A stretch of 64,000 nt of DNA, taken from positions 744,001 to 808,000 of the forward strand of contig NZ_JAFBCM010000001.1 of the NCBI RefSeq assembly GCF_016907715.1, given 5' to 3'. The position numbers and the translations under genes are program-made. Below are positions 32,953 to 42,121 of the stretch, one piece after another (within the stretch, counting starts at the first letter, position 1; the number at the start of each line of letters is the position of its first letter). Below the pieces are notes generated by a model, which ran no database searches, was not told the DNA's origin, and worked only from the letters and a program-made list of their open reading frames with translations. The stretch is from Tenggerimyces flavus (GTDB taxonomy: Bacteria > Actinomycetota > Actinomycetes > Propionibacteriales > Actinopolymorphaceae).

Positions 32953-34850
32953 TTCTGACCACCCTGCCCGTCGGTGTCGGTCTTCCCGTCGGTGTCGCTG
33001 GTGTCCTCGTCGACGATCTCGGCGTCCACGACGTCGTCGTCGCTGGTCGCGTTCTCGTCGGTCGTGGTCGCGTCGCCCTGCGGCGCCTCGCCACCCTCGC
33101 TCGTCTGCTGCTGCTGGGCGTTCGCGTAGATCGCGGCACCCATCCGCGTGCGGGAGTCGGAGAGCTTGTCGAACGCCGTCTTGAGAACGTCGTTGTCCTC
33201 GCCCTCGAGCGCCTTCTTCAGCGCCTGGATGTCGGCCTCGACCTCGGTCTTGGCCTCGGCCGGAACCGTGTCGGGGTTGTCGGCGAGGAACTTCTCGGTC
33301 TGGTAGACGAGCGTGTCGGAGGTGTTGCGCAGCTCCGCCTGCTCGCGGCGCTTGCGGTCGTCCTCGGCGTACTGCTCGGCGTCGCGGATCATCTTGTCGA
33401 TGTCGTCCTTGGGCAGCGCGGAGCCACCGGTGACGGCCATCCGCTGCTCGCGACCCGTGGCCAGGTCCTTCGCGGAGACGTGCACGATGCCGTTCGCGTC
33501 GATGTCGAACGCGACCTCGATCTGCGGGACGTTCCGCGGCGCCGGCGGGAGGCCGGTGAGCTCGAAGTTGCCGAGGCTCTTGTTGTCGCGGGCCATCTCA
33601 CGTTCGCCCTGGAAGACCTCGATCATCACGCTTGGCTGGTTGTCCTCGGCCGTGGTGAAGACCTCGGAGCGCTTGGTCGGGATCGTGGTGTTGCGCTCGA
33701 TGATCTTGGTGAACACGCCGCCCTTGGTCGCGATGCCGAGGCTCAGCGGGGTGACGTCGAGGAGCAGAACGTCCTTGACCTCGCCCTTGAGGACGCCGGA
33801 CTGCAGGGACGCACCGACGGCGACGACCTCGTCGGGGTTGACGCCCTTGTTGGGCTCCTTGCCGCCGGTCAGCTCCTTGACCAGGTCCGCGACGGCCGGC
33901 ATGCGGGTGCTGCCGCCGACCAGGATGACGTGGTCGATCTTGTCGACGGGGATGCCCCCGTCCTTGAGCACCTGCTCGAACGGACGCCGCGTGCGCTCGA
34001 GCAGGTCGCTGGTCATCTGCTGGAACTGGCTGCGCGTCAGCTTCTCTTCGAGGTGCAGCGGTCCGGACTCGCCGAGCGTGATGTACGGCAGGTTGATGTT
34101 GGACTCGCTGGCGCTGGAGAGCTCGATCTTCGCCTTCTCCGCGGCCTCGGTGAGGCGCTGCTTGGCGATCTTGTCGGCGCTCAGGTCGATGCCCTGCTTG
34201 TTCTTGAACTGGACGACCAGCCAGTCGACGATCTTCTGGTCCCAGTCGTCGCCGCCGAGGTGGTTGTCACCGTTCGTGGCCTTGACCTCGAAGACGCCGT
34301 CGCCGATCTCCAGGAGGGACACGTCGAACGTGCCGCCGCCGAGGTCGAAGACGAGGATGGTCTGGTCCGAGCCCTTGTCCAGGCCGTACGCGAGCGCGGC
34401 GGCGGTGGGCTCGTTGATGATGCGCTGCACGTTCAGGCCGGCGATCTCGCCGGCTTCCTTCGTGGCCTGGCGCTGCGCGTCGGAGAAGTACGCGGGAACG
34501 GTGATCACCGCGTCGGTGACGGTCTCACCGAGGTAGGCCTCGGCGTCGCGCTTGAGCTTCTGCAGGATGAACGCGGAGATCTGCTGCGGGGTGAAGCTCT
34601 TGTCGTCGATCTGCTGCTTCCAGTCGGTGCCCATGTGGCGCTTGACGGAGCGGATCGTGCGGTCGACGTTCGTCACCGCCTGCCGCTTGGCGACCTCGCC
34701 GACGAGGACCTCGCCGCTCTTGGCGAACGCCACCACTGACGGCGTCGTCCGGGAACCCTCGGCGTTCGTCACGACCGTGGGCTCGCCGCCTTCGAGGATC
34801 GCGACGACGGAGTTCGTGGTACCAAGGTCAATACCGACCGCTCGGGCCAT
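32949..34850 (-). CDS. dnaK: DnaK chaperone (Hsp70)
   Basis: A 633-residue protein starting at ATG 34848-34850, behind the strong ribosome binding site GGAGGAAG; a longer in-frame start is not needed. The ATPase domain opens with [16 protein letters not shown] and contains [17 protein letters not shown] and [17 protein letters not shown]. The linker [14 protein letters not shown] leads to the substrate-binding domain, and the lid ends in an acidic tail rich in Asp and Thr. It is the first gene of the operon dnaK-grpE-dnaJ-hspR-clpB. The HAIR-like site at 34993-35013 suggests HspR control. Confidence 0.98.
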   Translation of the reverse strand: MARAVGIDLGTTNSVVAILEGGEPTVVTNAEGSRTTPSVVAFAKSGEVLVGEVAKRQAVTNVDRTIRSVKRHMGTDWKQQIDDKSFTPQQISAFILQKLKRDAEAYLGETVTDAVITVPAYFSDAQRQATKEAGEIAGLNVQRIINEPTAAALAYGLDKGSDQTILVFDLGGGTFDVSLLEIGDGVFEVKATNGDNHLGGDDWDQKIVDWLVVQFKNKQGIDLSADKIAKQRLTEAAEKAKIELSSASESNINLPYITLGESGPLHLEEKLTRSQFQQMTSDLLERTRRPFEQVLKDGGIPVDKIDHVILVGGSTRMPAVADLVKELTGGKEPNKGVNPDEVVAVGASLQSGVLKGEVKDVLLLDVTPLSLGIATKGGVFTKIIERNTTIPTKRSEVFTTAEDNQPSVMIEVFQGEREMARDNKSLGNFELTGLPPAPRNVPQIEVAFDIDANGIVHVSAKDLATGREQRMAVTGGSALPKDDIDKMIRDAEQYAEDDRKRREQAELRNTSDTLVYQTEKFLADNPDTVPAEAKTEVEADIQALKKALEGEDNDVLKTAFDKLSDSRTRMGAAIYANAQQQQTSEGGEAPQGDATTTDENATSDDDVVDAEIVDEDTSDTDGKTDTDGQGGQK

Positions 34851-34992
34851 GGTGCTTCCTCCACTGATCTGTCCGGGAGTCGGCCGGTCTGGCCCCTCGC
34901 CGGTTCCTGTCTGGCGCGATCGCACGCCCGCGTGAGACGGGTCGAGCGTAGCGCGCCGGGTCGTCTTTGTCGCGACTCAGCCAGTCAACCAA

Positions 34993-35013
34993 GCTGAGTC
35001 TACTGGGCTCAAC
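34993..35013 (-). promoter_or_regulatory. HAIR-like operator (HspR binding site) before dnaK
   Basis: On the minus strand TTGAG and CTCAG halves stand 9 nt apart, the spacing of the HAIR consensus CTTGAGT-N7-ACTCAAG, with 10 of 14 consensus bases matching. It lies about 145 nt upstream of the dnaK ATG. A further GCTGAGT half-site follows at 34973-34981 on the complementary side. Confidence 0.6.
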
Positions 35014-35059
35014 TCTCGGCACCCACCCGTTGTTCCCCGGCCATCTCCCTGCGGCCATT

Positions 35060-35199
35060 TGTCCAGCGAATCTGCGGCTACCTGTCCAGCGAACCTGCGA
35101 CCAGATGGCCACGCACCTAGCGACCAAACGCACATCAACTTAGCGACCAAACGAATATGAGCACGATGGCCAAATGAATACTGCACCGGCGACCAAACG
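35060..35199. repeat. Iterated short words GCGACCAAACG and TGTCCAGCGAA
   Basis: GCGACCAAACG occurs at 35120-35130, 35143-35153 and 35189-35199, with a variant GCGACCAGATGGCCA from 35097. TGTCCAGCGAA occurs at 35060-35070 and 35083-35093. GATGGCCA occurs twice. The spacing is irregular. Confidence 0.75.
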
Positions 35200-35379
35200 A
35201 ACACGACCTGCCATACGCCTCGCATCGCGAGCGTCCTGATCCTCCGCGAGATGCGCACGCTGACATCGGACGAGCTCGCCCTGACGCTTGGTAGCGAATC
35301 TTCCTGACGTGGGTCAGCATGGGTGGGCGGTGGTCCTGCTCCGCGTGGGGTGGGCGTGCGGGACGTGCTCCATCTGCCG

Positions 35380-36600
35380 CTACTTCTTGAACGTGTGGTC
35401 AGGCTCCGGATCCCAGTACGTCTTACCCTCCAGCTCAGGCGGGCGGTAGGACTGCTCGACCTCGCCGTCGGGATAGGCGTGCGGGTACTTGTAGCCCTTG
35501 CCCTGGCTGGCGAGCTTCCGACCGCGCGCCTTGTCGGAGCCGCCCAGGTGGGCCGGGACCTCGTGCGACCGCGCCGCGACGTCTTCCTTGGCCTTGATCA
35601 TCGCGCGCATGATCGCGTTCGACTTGGGTGCCAGTGACAGATACACAGCCGCCTGGGCTAGGGCGAAGGCCGACTCGGGGAGACCTACGTACTCGTTCGC
35701 CTGCGCCGCCGCCGTCGCGATCACCAAGGCTTGCGGGTCGGCGAGGCCGATGTCCTCCGACGCGAGAACGATCATCCGGCGAGCGATGAACTTCGGGTCC
35801 TCGCCGCCCTCGATCATCTCGAACAGCCAGAACAGAGCCGCGTCCGGATCGGAGCCGCGCATCGACTTGATGAACGCCGAGATCACGTCGTAGTGCCGGT
35901 CCTGCGCCTTGTCGTACCGGATCGCGCGCCGGGCGAGAGCCTGCTGGGCGTCGTCGAGCGTGACGCGGTCGTCGCCGCGGGCGGCCGCGAGCTCGGCGCC
36001 GGCTTCGAGCGCGTTGTACGCGGTACGTGCGTCGCCGCCGCTCTTGTCCGCGATCCATGCGAGCGCCTCGTCGTCAGCGGCCGTGCCGGGGAGACCGCGC
36101 TCGTCGGTGAGCGCGCGGCGGAGCAACGTGACGACGTTCTCTGGCGACAGGGGCTCGAGGCGGAACAGCAGGCTGCGGGAGAGCAGTGGGGAGTTGACCT
36201 CGAAGAACGGGTTCTCGGTGGTCGCGCCGATCAGCACGATGACGCCGTCCTCGACCGCGCCGAGGAACGCGTCCTGCTGCGCCCGGTTGAAGCGGTGGAT
36301 CTCGTCGAGGAACAGTACGGTCCGCCCCACCTTGCGGGCGTTCGCGATGACCTTGCGTACGTCGGCGACGCCGGAGGAGATCGCGGAGAGCTTCTCGACG
36401 GGCGCGTTCGTCCGGTCGGCCACGATGTGCGCGATCGTCGTCTTGCCCGTACCTGCCGGCCCCCAGAGGATCGCGGACCGCAGCTCGTCGCGCTCGATCA
36501 GCGCGCGCAGGGTCCTGCCCGGTCCGATGACCTGCTCCTGCCCGACGATCTCGTCGACCGTCCGCGGCCGCATCCGTGCCGCCAGTGGCGCGTCAGCCAT
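35380..36600 (-). CDS. rarA: Replication-associated recombination protein A (RarA/MgsA)
   Basis: A 406-residue protein of the AAA+ clamp-loader type. The Walker A motif is WGPAGTGKTTIAHI at about 46-59 and the Walker B motif TVLFLDEIHRFN near 93-104. Sensor 1 is LIGATTENPFFEVNSPLLSR. A C-terminal tetramerisation domain follows (AIRYDKAQDRHYDVISAFIKSMRGSDPDAALFW and IVLASEDIGLADP). It acts at stalled replication forks. The gene reads towards the dnaK control region, and the truncated phosphoribosyltransferase gene ends 43 nt upstream of its start. Confidence 0.96.
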   Translation of the reverse strand: MADAPLAARMRPRTVDEIVGQEQVIGPGRTLRALIERDELRSAILWGPAGTGKTTIAHIVADRTNAPVEKLSAISSGVADVRKVIANARKVGRTVLFLDEIHRFNRAQQDAFLGAVEDGVIVLIGATTENPFFEVNSPLLSRSLLFRLEPLSPENVVTLLRRALTDERGLPGTAADDEALAWIADKSGGDARTAYNALEAGAELAAARGDDRVTLDDAQQALARRAIRYDKAQDRHYDVISAFIKSMRGSDPDAALFWLFEMIEGGEDPKFIARRMIVLASEDIGLADPQALVIATAAAQANEYVGLPESAFALAQAAVYLSLAPKSNAIMRAMIKAKEDVAARSHEVPAHLGGSDKARGRKLASQGKGYKYPHAYPDGEVEQSYRPPELEGKTYWDPEPDHTFKK

Positions 36601-36643
36601 CTGCTCAAGCTAGCTCAGTTTGATCAACCGTGAGCCCTTCGGC

Positions 36644-36976
36644 CTAGAGGTCGTAGTGGTGGAGGAGCGACTTCAGCTGGAGGGTCCGGCGCAGCTCGCT
36701 GTCCGGCCCGCGGACCGGATCCTTGCGCACCTCGACGAAGCCGACACCCATGGACGTCGCGACCAGAGGGCCGAGCAGGCAGCCGCGCGACTGGGGTCCG
36801 ATGACCACCGTCGGACTCAGGTCGCGGAACGGCGCGGCCAGCGCAGGCCCCAAGGCCGCCAACACCGCGGCATCACGCCACCAGCCGGTGAGGTCCGCCA
36901 ACCTGACGTCGTCCGTCCGATCGCCGAGCCAGCGGAATCCGTCAACCAGCAAAGTTCGCAGCTCACCGGACGACAT
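36644..36976 (-). pseudogene. Truncated phosphoribosyltransferase-like gene
   Basis: A 110-residue reading frame from ATG 36974-36976. It has the first half of a type I phosphoribosyltransferase fold, with TVVIGPQSRGCLLGPLVATSMGVGFVEVRKD at about 60-91, the usual pre-loop strand and flap. It then ends at RRTLQLKSLLHHYDL. The PRPP-binding loop with its two acidic residues (xVxVDDxxxTG), which should follow, is missing, and no continuation is seen in the next 43 nt before rarA. It is therefore probably non-functional or a half-protein that no longer binds PRPP. A short GC-rich hairpin follows on the other side. Confidence 0.55.
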
Positions 36977-37004
36977 TCCAACATTCTGGCCCAAGCGACG
37001 ACGA

Positions 37005-37035
37005 AGCCCCGGGATCCGCGAGGGATCCCGGGGCT
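37005..37035 (-). terminator. Terminator hairpin after the first M4 metalloprotease gene
   Basis: A perfect 13-bp stem (37005-37017 with 37023-37035, arm AGCCCCGGGATCC) with a 5-nt loop, placed 27 nt past the stop of the metalloprotease. Confidence 0.85.
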
Positions 37036-37061
37036 CGGCGTAACCAGGTGGAGCTAGTGGA

Positions 37062-39311
37062 CTACTTGCAGGTGTAGATCTTGAAGTTGTCCACGTTCAG
37101 CGTCGCGATCTGCGCGGCGTCCGAGGGCGCCTTGGTCATCACGAAGCGCCAAGCGACCTGCTTGCCCGCGAGGGAGTCGAGCGGGTACTTGGCCGACGAC
37201 CAGCCGAAGGAGTGACCCTTCCACGGTCCCGGGTTGACCGCACCGGCCAGGCCCGAGGCCGCCTTCCAGGCACCGCCACCCACGCGGTACTCCAGACGCG
37301 CCGACGTCACGTTGTCGATCGCGGCCCAACCGAAGTACGCCACGTAGTCGAAGCGCAGCAGGCTCTTCGACGGCACGCCCTTCGGGTCCGAGCTCAGGGT
37401 CGCGCTCGTCACCTCAGGAGCACCGCCACCCGCGACCTGCGTGAACAGCAGAGCAGAGTCGGCGCCGCGGTTCGCGTAGTCGACCTCGGCCTCGGCGTTG
37501 CTCAGCAGCGCGGCCTTCTCGAAGTTCCAGTCCGAAGGCTTCTTCGGACCGTCGAAGCCCTGCGACGTCGAGGCAGCGACCTTCGCCTTGTTGCCGCAGT
37601 ACGGCGTCGCGACCGGCGCAGCGGACGCGGCGTTCTTGTACATCTCCGTCGCGCGAACGGCGTTGTCGACCTGGCGGCAGTCGTCCGCCGTGACCTGCGT
37701 GCCCGACTTGCCAACCAGCTTCCGGCAGGCGACGGGCAGTGTGTAGAACAGATCCTTGTAGTCGCTACCGGACGTCAGGACGTTCTGCGTCGCCCAGTAG
37801 ACCTTCCACGCCTTCTTCAAACCGAGACCGCGAACGTCGTACCCGTTGAACTTCGTCGTGCCCTCAGAGCCGAGCAGGAAGCCGGCCTTGTTGCCCACAC
37901 CGCTGTTGGCGTGAACGCCACCGAAGTCACGGAACTCGGCGTCGTTGAACCACTGGTTCGACGTCATCTTGTCCGGCTGCGGGTCGCTCGACTTGGTCGG
38001 GTCCTCCATGTCGCGGAAGAAGCCCAGGTTCGCGTCGTCGTCGCCCAGGATCCACGCGCGGTCCGTGCCGACCTTCGACGGGTTCGTCGCGAGGTCGATG
38101 TACTCGCCGAACACGTCGGACATCGACTCGTTGATCGCACCGGCCTGGTACGCGTAGCGCAGCGCCGAGGTCTTCTCGGTCACACCGTGCGTGACCTCGT
38201 GCCCGGTGATGTCGAGCAGGTCGAAGCCCTCACCGAAGTACATCTGGCCACTGCCCCAGAACGCGTTCTGCATCGGGCACTCGGGCTGCTGGTTCGTCGC
38301 GCAGATCCGAGCGGTCGCCCGCAGGGCCTTGCCATCGGTACCCGTGCCGACCAGAGCGGTGAGGTCGGTGCCGCCGTACTGCGCGTACCACTTCGCCGTG
38401 TTGCCCAGCTGGTCGTAGATGTCGTCGACCTCTTCGTCGCCGACAGCCGCCTGGCCCTCAGAACGGACGTACTTCAGCGTCTTGCCGTCGCACACGTTCT
38501 GCTCGAGGTCGGCGTTCGCCTTGTTGGCGTTGTTGCACACCTTGCGGTTCACCGCGTAGTGGTGGTTGCTGTAGCCGAGAGCCACGATGCCGAAGCCCCG
38601 GTCGACCAGAACGGTCCAGTCGACGAGTCCATCGACGCTCTTGACGTCGTACCGGTTGACCACCCGGTTGACGGACGGGCCAGGGGCGCCGAGCGTCGAC
38701 GGGTTGTAGATCCACTTGCCCTTGCTCTCGGTCAGCAGCAAGGCCTTGGAGACGTCGGCGCGCTTGGCCACATACTCCTTGGCGGTACGAGCGGACTGCA
38801 GGTTGGGCACCACGTTCTGCACGGAGTCGACCGCGCCCTTGACGGTGCCACCAAGAAGGGCCTCGAGCCCGCCCTTCTTGTCCATCGAAGCAACGACCTC
38901 GCCGGCGAACACCGGGAGGTCGTTCTTGTACTGCTGGAACTTCACGACATCGCCATCGCCGACCTTGGCGGTGCTGATGATCTTGACGTCCTTGGTGCTG
39001 ACGCCGAACGGCTTCCCGTGCGCGTCGAGTTGGATCTTGGCGGCCTGCTCGGCCGTCGGGGATGCCGGAGCACCCTTGGGAAGTGCGATGGGCGCGCCCT
39101 TCGCCTTGATCACACTGACATCACCGTTACTGCCCAGAAGCTTCTCAACGGTGTTGTCAGTGGTCTTCTCGAGGCCGCGGACCGTCTGGTCGAGAAAAGA
39201 CAGGTCCGTGGTCGAGCCGGCATAGGACGGCGAGGAGAAAGCAACAAGCGCCGATGCGCTCGCCACCGTCGCCAGCGCGGCGATGCCGCCGACTGTGCGT
39301 CGGTACTTCAC
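37062..39311 (-). CDS. Secreted M4 (thermolysin-like) zinc metalloprotease
   Basis: A 749-residue preproprotein. The signal peptide (MKYRRTVGGIAALATVASAS, cleavage near SYAG) is followed by an FTP/PepSY-type propeptide to about 235. The peptidase domain holds HEVTH at 371-375 and the third zinc ligand in GAINESMSD (Glu395). Next come FRDMEDPTKSSDPQPDKM, GGVHANSGVGNKAG and a C-terminal beta-sandwich from about 590 (GFDGPKKPSDWNF, LRFDYVAYFGW, WRFVMTKAP). It should degrade proteins outside the cell. The paralogue at 39710-41932 has the same layout, so the two arose by duplication. Confidence 0.95.
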   Translation of the reverse strand: MKYRRTVGGIAALATVASASALVAFSSPSYAGSTTDLSFLDQTVRGLEKTTDNTVEKLLGSNGDVSVIKAKGAPIALPKGAPASPTAEQAAKIQLDAHGKPFGVSTKDVKIISTAKVGDGDVVKFQQYKNDLPVFAGEVVASMDKKGGLEALLGGTVKGAVDSVQNVVPNLQSARTAKEYVAKRADVSKALLLTESKGKWIYNPSTLGAPGPSVNRVVNRYDVKSVDGLVDWTVLVDRGFGIVALGYSNHHYAVNRKVCNNANKANADLEQNVCDGKTLKYVRSEGQAAVGDEEVDDIYDQLGNTAKWYAQYGGTDLTALVGTGTDGKALRATARICATNQQPECPMQNAFWGSGQMYFGEGFDLLDITGHEVTHGVTEKTSALRYAYQAGAINESMSDVFGEYIDLATNPSKVGTDRAWILGDDDANLGFFRDMEDPTKSSDPQPDKMTSNQWFNDAEFRDFGGVHANSGVGNKAGFLLGSEGTTKFNGYDVRGLGLKKAWKVYWATQNVLTSGSDYKDLFYTLPVACRKLVGKSGTQVTADDCRQVDNAVRATEMYKNAASAAPVATPYCGNKAKVAASTSQGFDGPKKPSDWNFEKAALLSNAEAEVDYANRGADSALLFTQVAGGGAPEVTSATLSSDPKGVPSKSLLRFDYVAYFGWAAIDNVTSARLEYRVGGGAWKAASGLAGAVNPGPWKGHSFGWSSAKYPLDSLAGKQVAWRFVMTKAPSDAAQIATLNVDNFKIYTCK

Positions 39312-39634
39312 AACAACCCCCGATCACGAGGAATTAGGACTGACAGTGCGAGCGCAGCCTAATGCCTCATATCGGACATGCCTAGCACGGCGTGTCGCGC
39401 CGTCACGTACGGGTACGAAACGGCGCTTTCCGCGCAGGTCAGACGCTACGGCGACCGGGATTCGTGACGGAGGGTCAACGTTGAAGAGGACCGTCGACCC
39501 ACGGGACGAGCTCTCACTGTGGAGTTGTCAAGGTGCCCTGGTGACTCCCAGCTTGCGGCATGCGCGAGCCGGAAGCGACCAGCCGAACGAGGTCTGTGGA
39601 CAACTCGCCGCTCGACGGCCCTGTGGACGGAAAG
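39312..39634. other. Promoter region of the first M4 gene; no gene
   Basis: No gene is supported. Next to the metalloprotease start the sequence AATTCCTCGTGATCGGGGG reads as its ribosome binding site region. The right half has three TGTGGA-words resembling DnaA boxes (39518, 39595, 39622), considered a coincidence. Confidence 0.6.
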
Positions 39635-39670
39635 AAGGCCCCTCCGGCGCCGGAGCGCCGCAGGGGCCTT
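39635..39670 (-). terminator. Terminator hairpin after the second M4 metalloprotease gene
   Basis: The arms AAGGCCCCT (39635-39643) and AGGGGCCTT (39662-39670) enclose a second small stem, GGCGC/GCGCC. On the minus strand the stem is followed by TTCTTTCC, so the direction fits the metalloprotease gene upstream. Confidence 0.85.
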
Positions 39671-39709
39671 GCTTTCGCTACTGAGTTACCGGGTAACCCA
39701 GGTGTTCAC

Positions 39710-41932
39710 CTAGCTGCAGCTGTACACCTTGAGGTTGTCGACCCAGAACACCGAGTCCCGCGTCGGGGTGTTGACGTGGAAGCGGAACTTCACGGTCTGG
39801 CCAGCCAGGCTGGACAGGTCGTAGCGGCTTGCACTCCAGCCGTTCGACACACCGTCGAAGCTCTTGCCACCCACCGACGCCTTGTCGACGGACTCGCCGT
39901 GCGTGTTCGGCAGACCGGAAGCAGCGTTCCAGGTCAGACCGGTCGAGTACTCCAGCTCGGCGCCGTCCTCAGGAGCAATGAGGTCGGCGTGGTCGAACCG
40001 GACCCAGCCGTTCGCCGGCACCTTGACCCCAGCGGACTGGGTCAGGTACACGTCGTCGCCCTCGAGCGTCCAGGCAACAGCTGCCTCTTCGCCCACCGAG
40101 GCGTACCGCGAGAACACCTCAGCCGACAGGAACCAACCGCTCAGACCGTCAGCACCGTGGTCCTTGGTCTGGAAGCTCCAGCCGCTGTTCTTGTTCTCGA
40201 AGCCCTGGACGTAAGCACTCTTCACGGTGCCGTTGTCGCAGTAGTCGACGTTGCTCGGAGCACCCTGGACGGGGTCCTTGTACATCTCGGTCGCGCGAAC
40301 GACCTTGTCGACCTGCTGGCAGTCCGACTCGGTGATGTACGACTTGGCGCGGTCGATGTTCTTGCGGCAGGACAGCGGGTAGTAGTGCAGGACGTCCTTG
40401 TAGTCCGCACCCGGGGTCAGCAGGTTCTGCAGAGTCCAGGTGATCTTGAACGCCTTCGCCGGGCCGATGCCCTTGACGTCGTACCCACCGAAGTTGCCGC
40501 CGTCCGTCAGCAGCTGCGCGGCCTTGTTCAGCACGCCGCTGTTGGTGTGGACGCCACCGTTGTCGAGGAACTGCGGGTCGTCTTCCCACGCCGCCGACGT
40601 CATCTTCGACGGCTGTCCCTGCGCCTCCGGGTCCTTCATGTCGCGGATGACACCGAGCGAGGAACCCTCGCCGATCTTCCACCGGTTGGCGGCGGTGTCG
40701 TCAGCGCTCTTGTTGCCGAGGTCGACCAGCTCACCCATGACGTCCGACAGACCCTCGTTGAGGGCACCGGACTGCCAGAGGTACGCCAGCTCGCTCGTGT
40801 GCTCGGTCACACCGTGCGTCAGCTCGTGGGCGACGATGTCGTCTTCCGCGGTGCCTTCGCCGTGCGTGATCTGCAGGCCGTTCCAGAACGCGTTCGGGTA
40901 CGGGCAGTCGTCGGGGGTGCAGAGGTTCACAGTCCCGCGAAGCGCCTTACCCTTGCCGTCCTTGTAGTCGAAGCCGATCAGAGCGGTCAGGTCGACGTTG
41001 ACGTAGCTCGCGTAGCGCACGGACGTGTCGCCCATGTACTGGTAGAGCTTGTCGACGTCGGCGACACCCGAGTTGCCGGAGCCCTCGGCACGCTTCACCG
41101 GAAGCGTCGGGCCACAGGCGAAGTTCGCCGGGTCGCTCGTGTCGATTTGCGCCTTGTTGGCGTCGCAGATGACGCGCTTGATGCCCTTCGGGTCGAGGTC
41201 GTAGACGAGCTCGGCCTTCTTGGTCTTGGCGTTGACGAGAACGCCGAAGCGCGTGCCGTCAGCCGGGTTCGTGACCTCGAACCGGTAGACACCACGCGTG
41301 TCCGTCCCAAAGCTCTTGGGCGCACCCAGGATCGTCGGGTCGAACCACTCCGGGCCCTGGGCCTCAGCCTTCAGCTCACGGCTGTTCGTGAGCTTCTGCT
41401 TGATGGCCACGGCCTTGCGAGCCGTGTCACGGAGCATTCCTTGCTGAAGCTTGTTCAGCGCGGGGAACGACTTCGAGGTCGCCGAGGACGTCTCGCCCAC
41501 GATGGCCTGAAGGTTGTTCTCCTTGTCGAGCGACGCGACCAGCTGTCCACCGAAGACCTTGACGCCATCGATTTCCTGGTCGAATCGGACTGTGCTTCCC
41601 CCGGTAAGGGCCGCGGACTTCTTGAGCTTCAGGTCCTTGGCCTTCACGCCGAAGGCATCGGCGTAACGGGAGAGGTGGGCCGTGGCAGCTTTTTCCGGCT
41701 TGTCAGTCGCCGAAATGCCACTCGGACGAGCAATCGTTCCGCCCTTGGCCTCGAGAACGTGTACCCGACCGTCACTGCCCTTTTCGGTAGTGATGGAACT
41801 CGGGCTTTTGCTGCCGAACGCGATGCCCAGATTCGAGCCCGCGTTGGCCGGCGTAGCGAGTGCGACGAACGCCGAGCCGCCGATGACGGTTGCGAACGCT
41901 GCCAGGCCGCCGACCAGGCGACGCGATCTCAC
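39710..41932 (-). CDS. Secreted M4 (thermolysin-like) zinc metalloprotease, second copy
   Basis: A 740-residue preproprotein from GTG 41932, where GGGGGG precedes the start and the signal peptide VRSRRLVGGLAAFATV lines up with that of the paralogue (cleavage near PANAG). The propeptide (about 34-230) includes VRFDQEIDGVKVFGGQLVAS. The peptidase domain has HELTH at 369-373 and the zinc ligand in GALNEGLSD (Glu393), then VIRDMKDPEAQGQPSKM and GGVHTNSGVLNKAAQ. A C-terminal beta sandwich with FQTKDHGADGLSG and YDLSSLAGQTVKFRFH follows. The first copy lies 398 bp downstream on the same strand; each copy has its own terminator. Confidence 0.95.
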   Translation of the reverse strand: MRSRRLVGGLAAFATVIGGSAFVALATPANAGSNLGIAFGSKSPSSITTEKGSDGRVHVLEAKGGTIARPSGISATDKPEKAATAHLSRYADAFGVKAKDLKLKKSAALTGGSTVRFDQEIDGVKVFGGQLVASLDKENNLQAIVGETSSATSKSFPALNKLQQGMLRDTARKAVAIKQKLTNSRELKAEAQGPEWFDPTILGAPKSFGTDTRGVYRFEVTNPADGTRFGVLVNAKTKKAELVYDLDPKGIKRVICDANKAQIDTSDPANFACGPTLPVKRAEGSGNSGVADVDKLYQYMGDTSVRYASYVNVDLTALIGFDYKDGKGKALRGTVNLCTPDDCPYPNAFWNGLQITHGEGTAEDDIVAHELTHGVTEHTSELAYLWQSGALNEGLSDVMGELVDLGNKSADDTAANRWKIGEGSSLGVIRDMKDPEAQGQPSKMTSAAWEDDPQFLDNGGVHTNSGVLNKAAQLLTDGGNFGGYDVKGIGPAKAFKITWTLQNLLTPGADYKDVLHYYPLSCRKNIDRAKSYITESDCQQVDKVVRATEMYKDPVQGAPSNVDYCDNGTVKSAYVQGFENKNSGWSFQTKDHGADGLSGWFLSAEVFSRYASVGEEAAVAWTLEGDDVYLTQSAGVKVPANGWVRFDHADLIAPEDGAELEYSTGLTWNAASGLPNTHGESVDKASVGGKSFDGVSNGWSASRYDLSSLAGQTVKFRFHVNTPTRDSVFWVDNLKVYSCS

Positions 41933-42121
41933 GGTGAGACCCCCCAAGAGGTGGTTTGAGGACATAACAGAAAGCACGGAGCCTAGGGCAATCAACCGAT
42001 GTGTTGCTAGTCCACTCGGCGAGTCCTGTGGATTAACACCGGACGACTTCGGACCGTACCGAAACCACTACTCAGAATGACCAATCAATGCGTTTTATAA
42101 CGGGATATGTCCGATTTTGAT

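Larger units (their letters stand above)
34851..35379. other. 529-bp control and repeat region before dnaK
   Basis: No gene is supported. The left third carries the dnaK ribosome binding site and the HAIR-like site. The right part (35041-35200) is filled with short iterated words listed separately. RarA on the same strand ends at the right edge. Confidence 0.7.

Noticed and set aside
32859-34739. Long open frame antisense to dnaK (over 600 codons), and similar long frames antisense to clpB and to the ABC exporter.
   Set aside because: High-GC genes produce long open frames on the opposite strand. These lack ribosome binding sites and have arginine- and valine-rich translations without domain motifs.
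34977-35258. A 93-codon minus-strand frame upstream of dnaK.
   Set aside because: It reads through the iterated GCGACCAAACG words and the HAIR-like site and shows no protein-like pattern.
39518-39630. Three DnaA-box-like words (one exact TGTGGACAA) near the M4 genes, as a possible origin.
   Set aside because: Only one is a full match; there is no AT-rich region and no dnaA, dnaN, parA or parB gene nearby.
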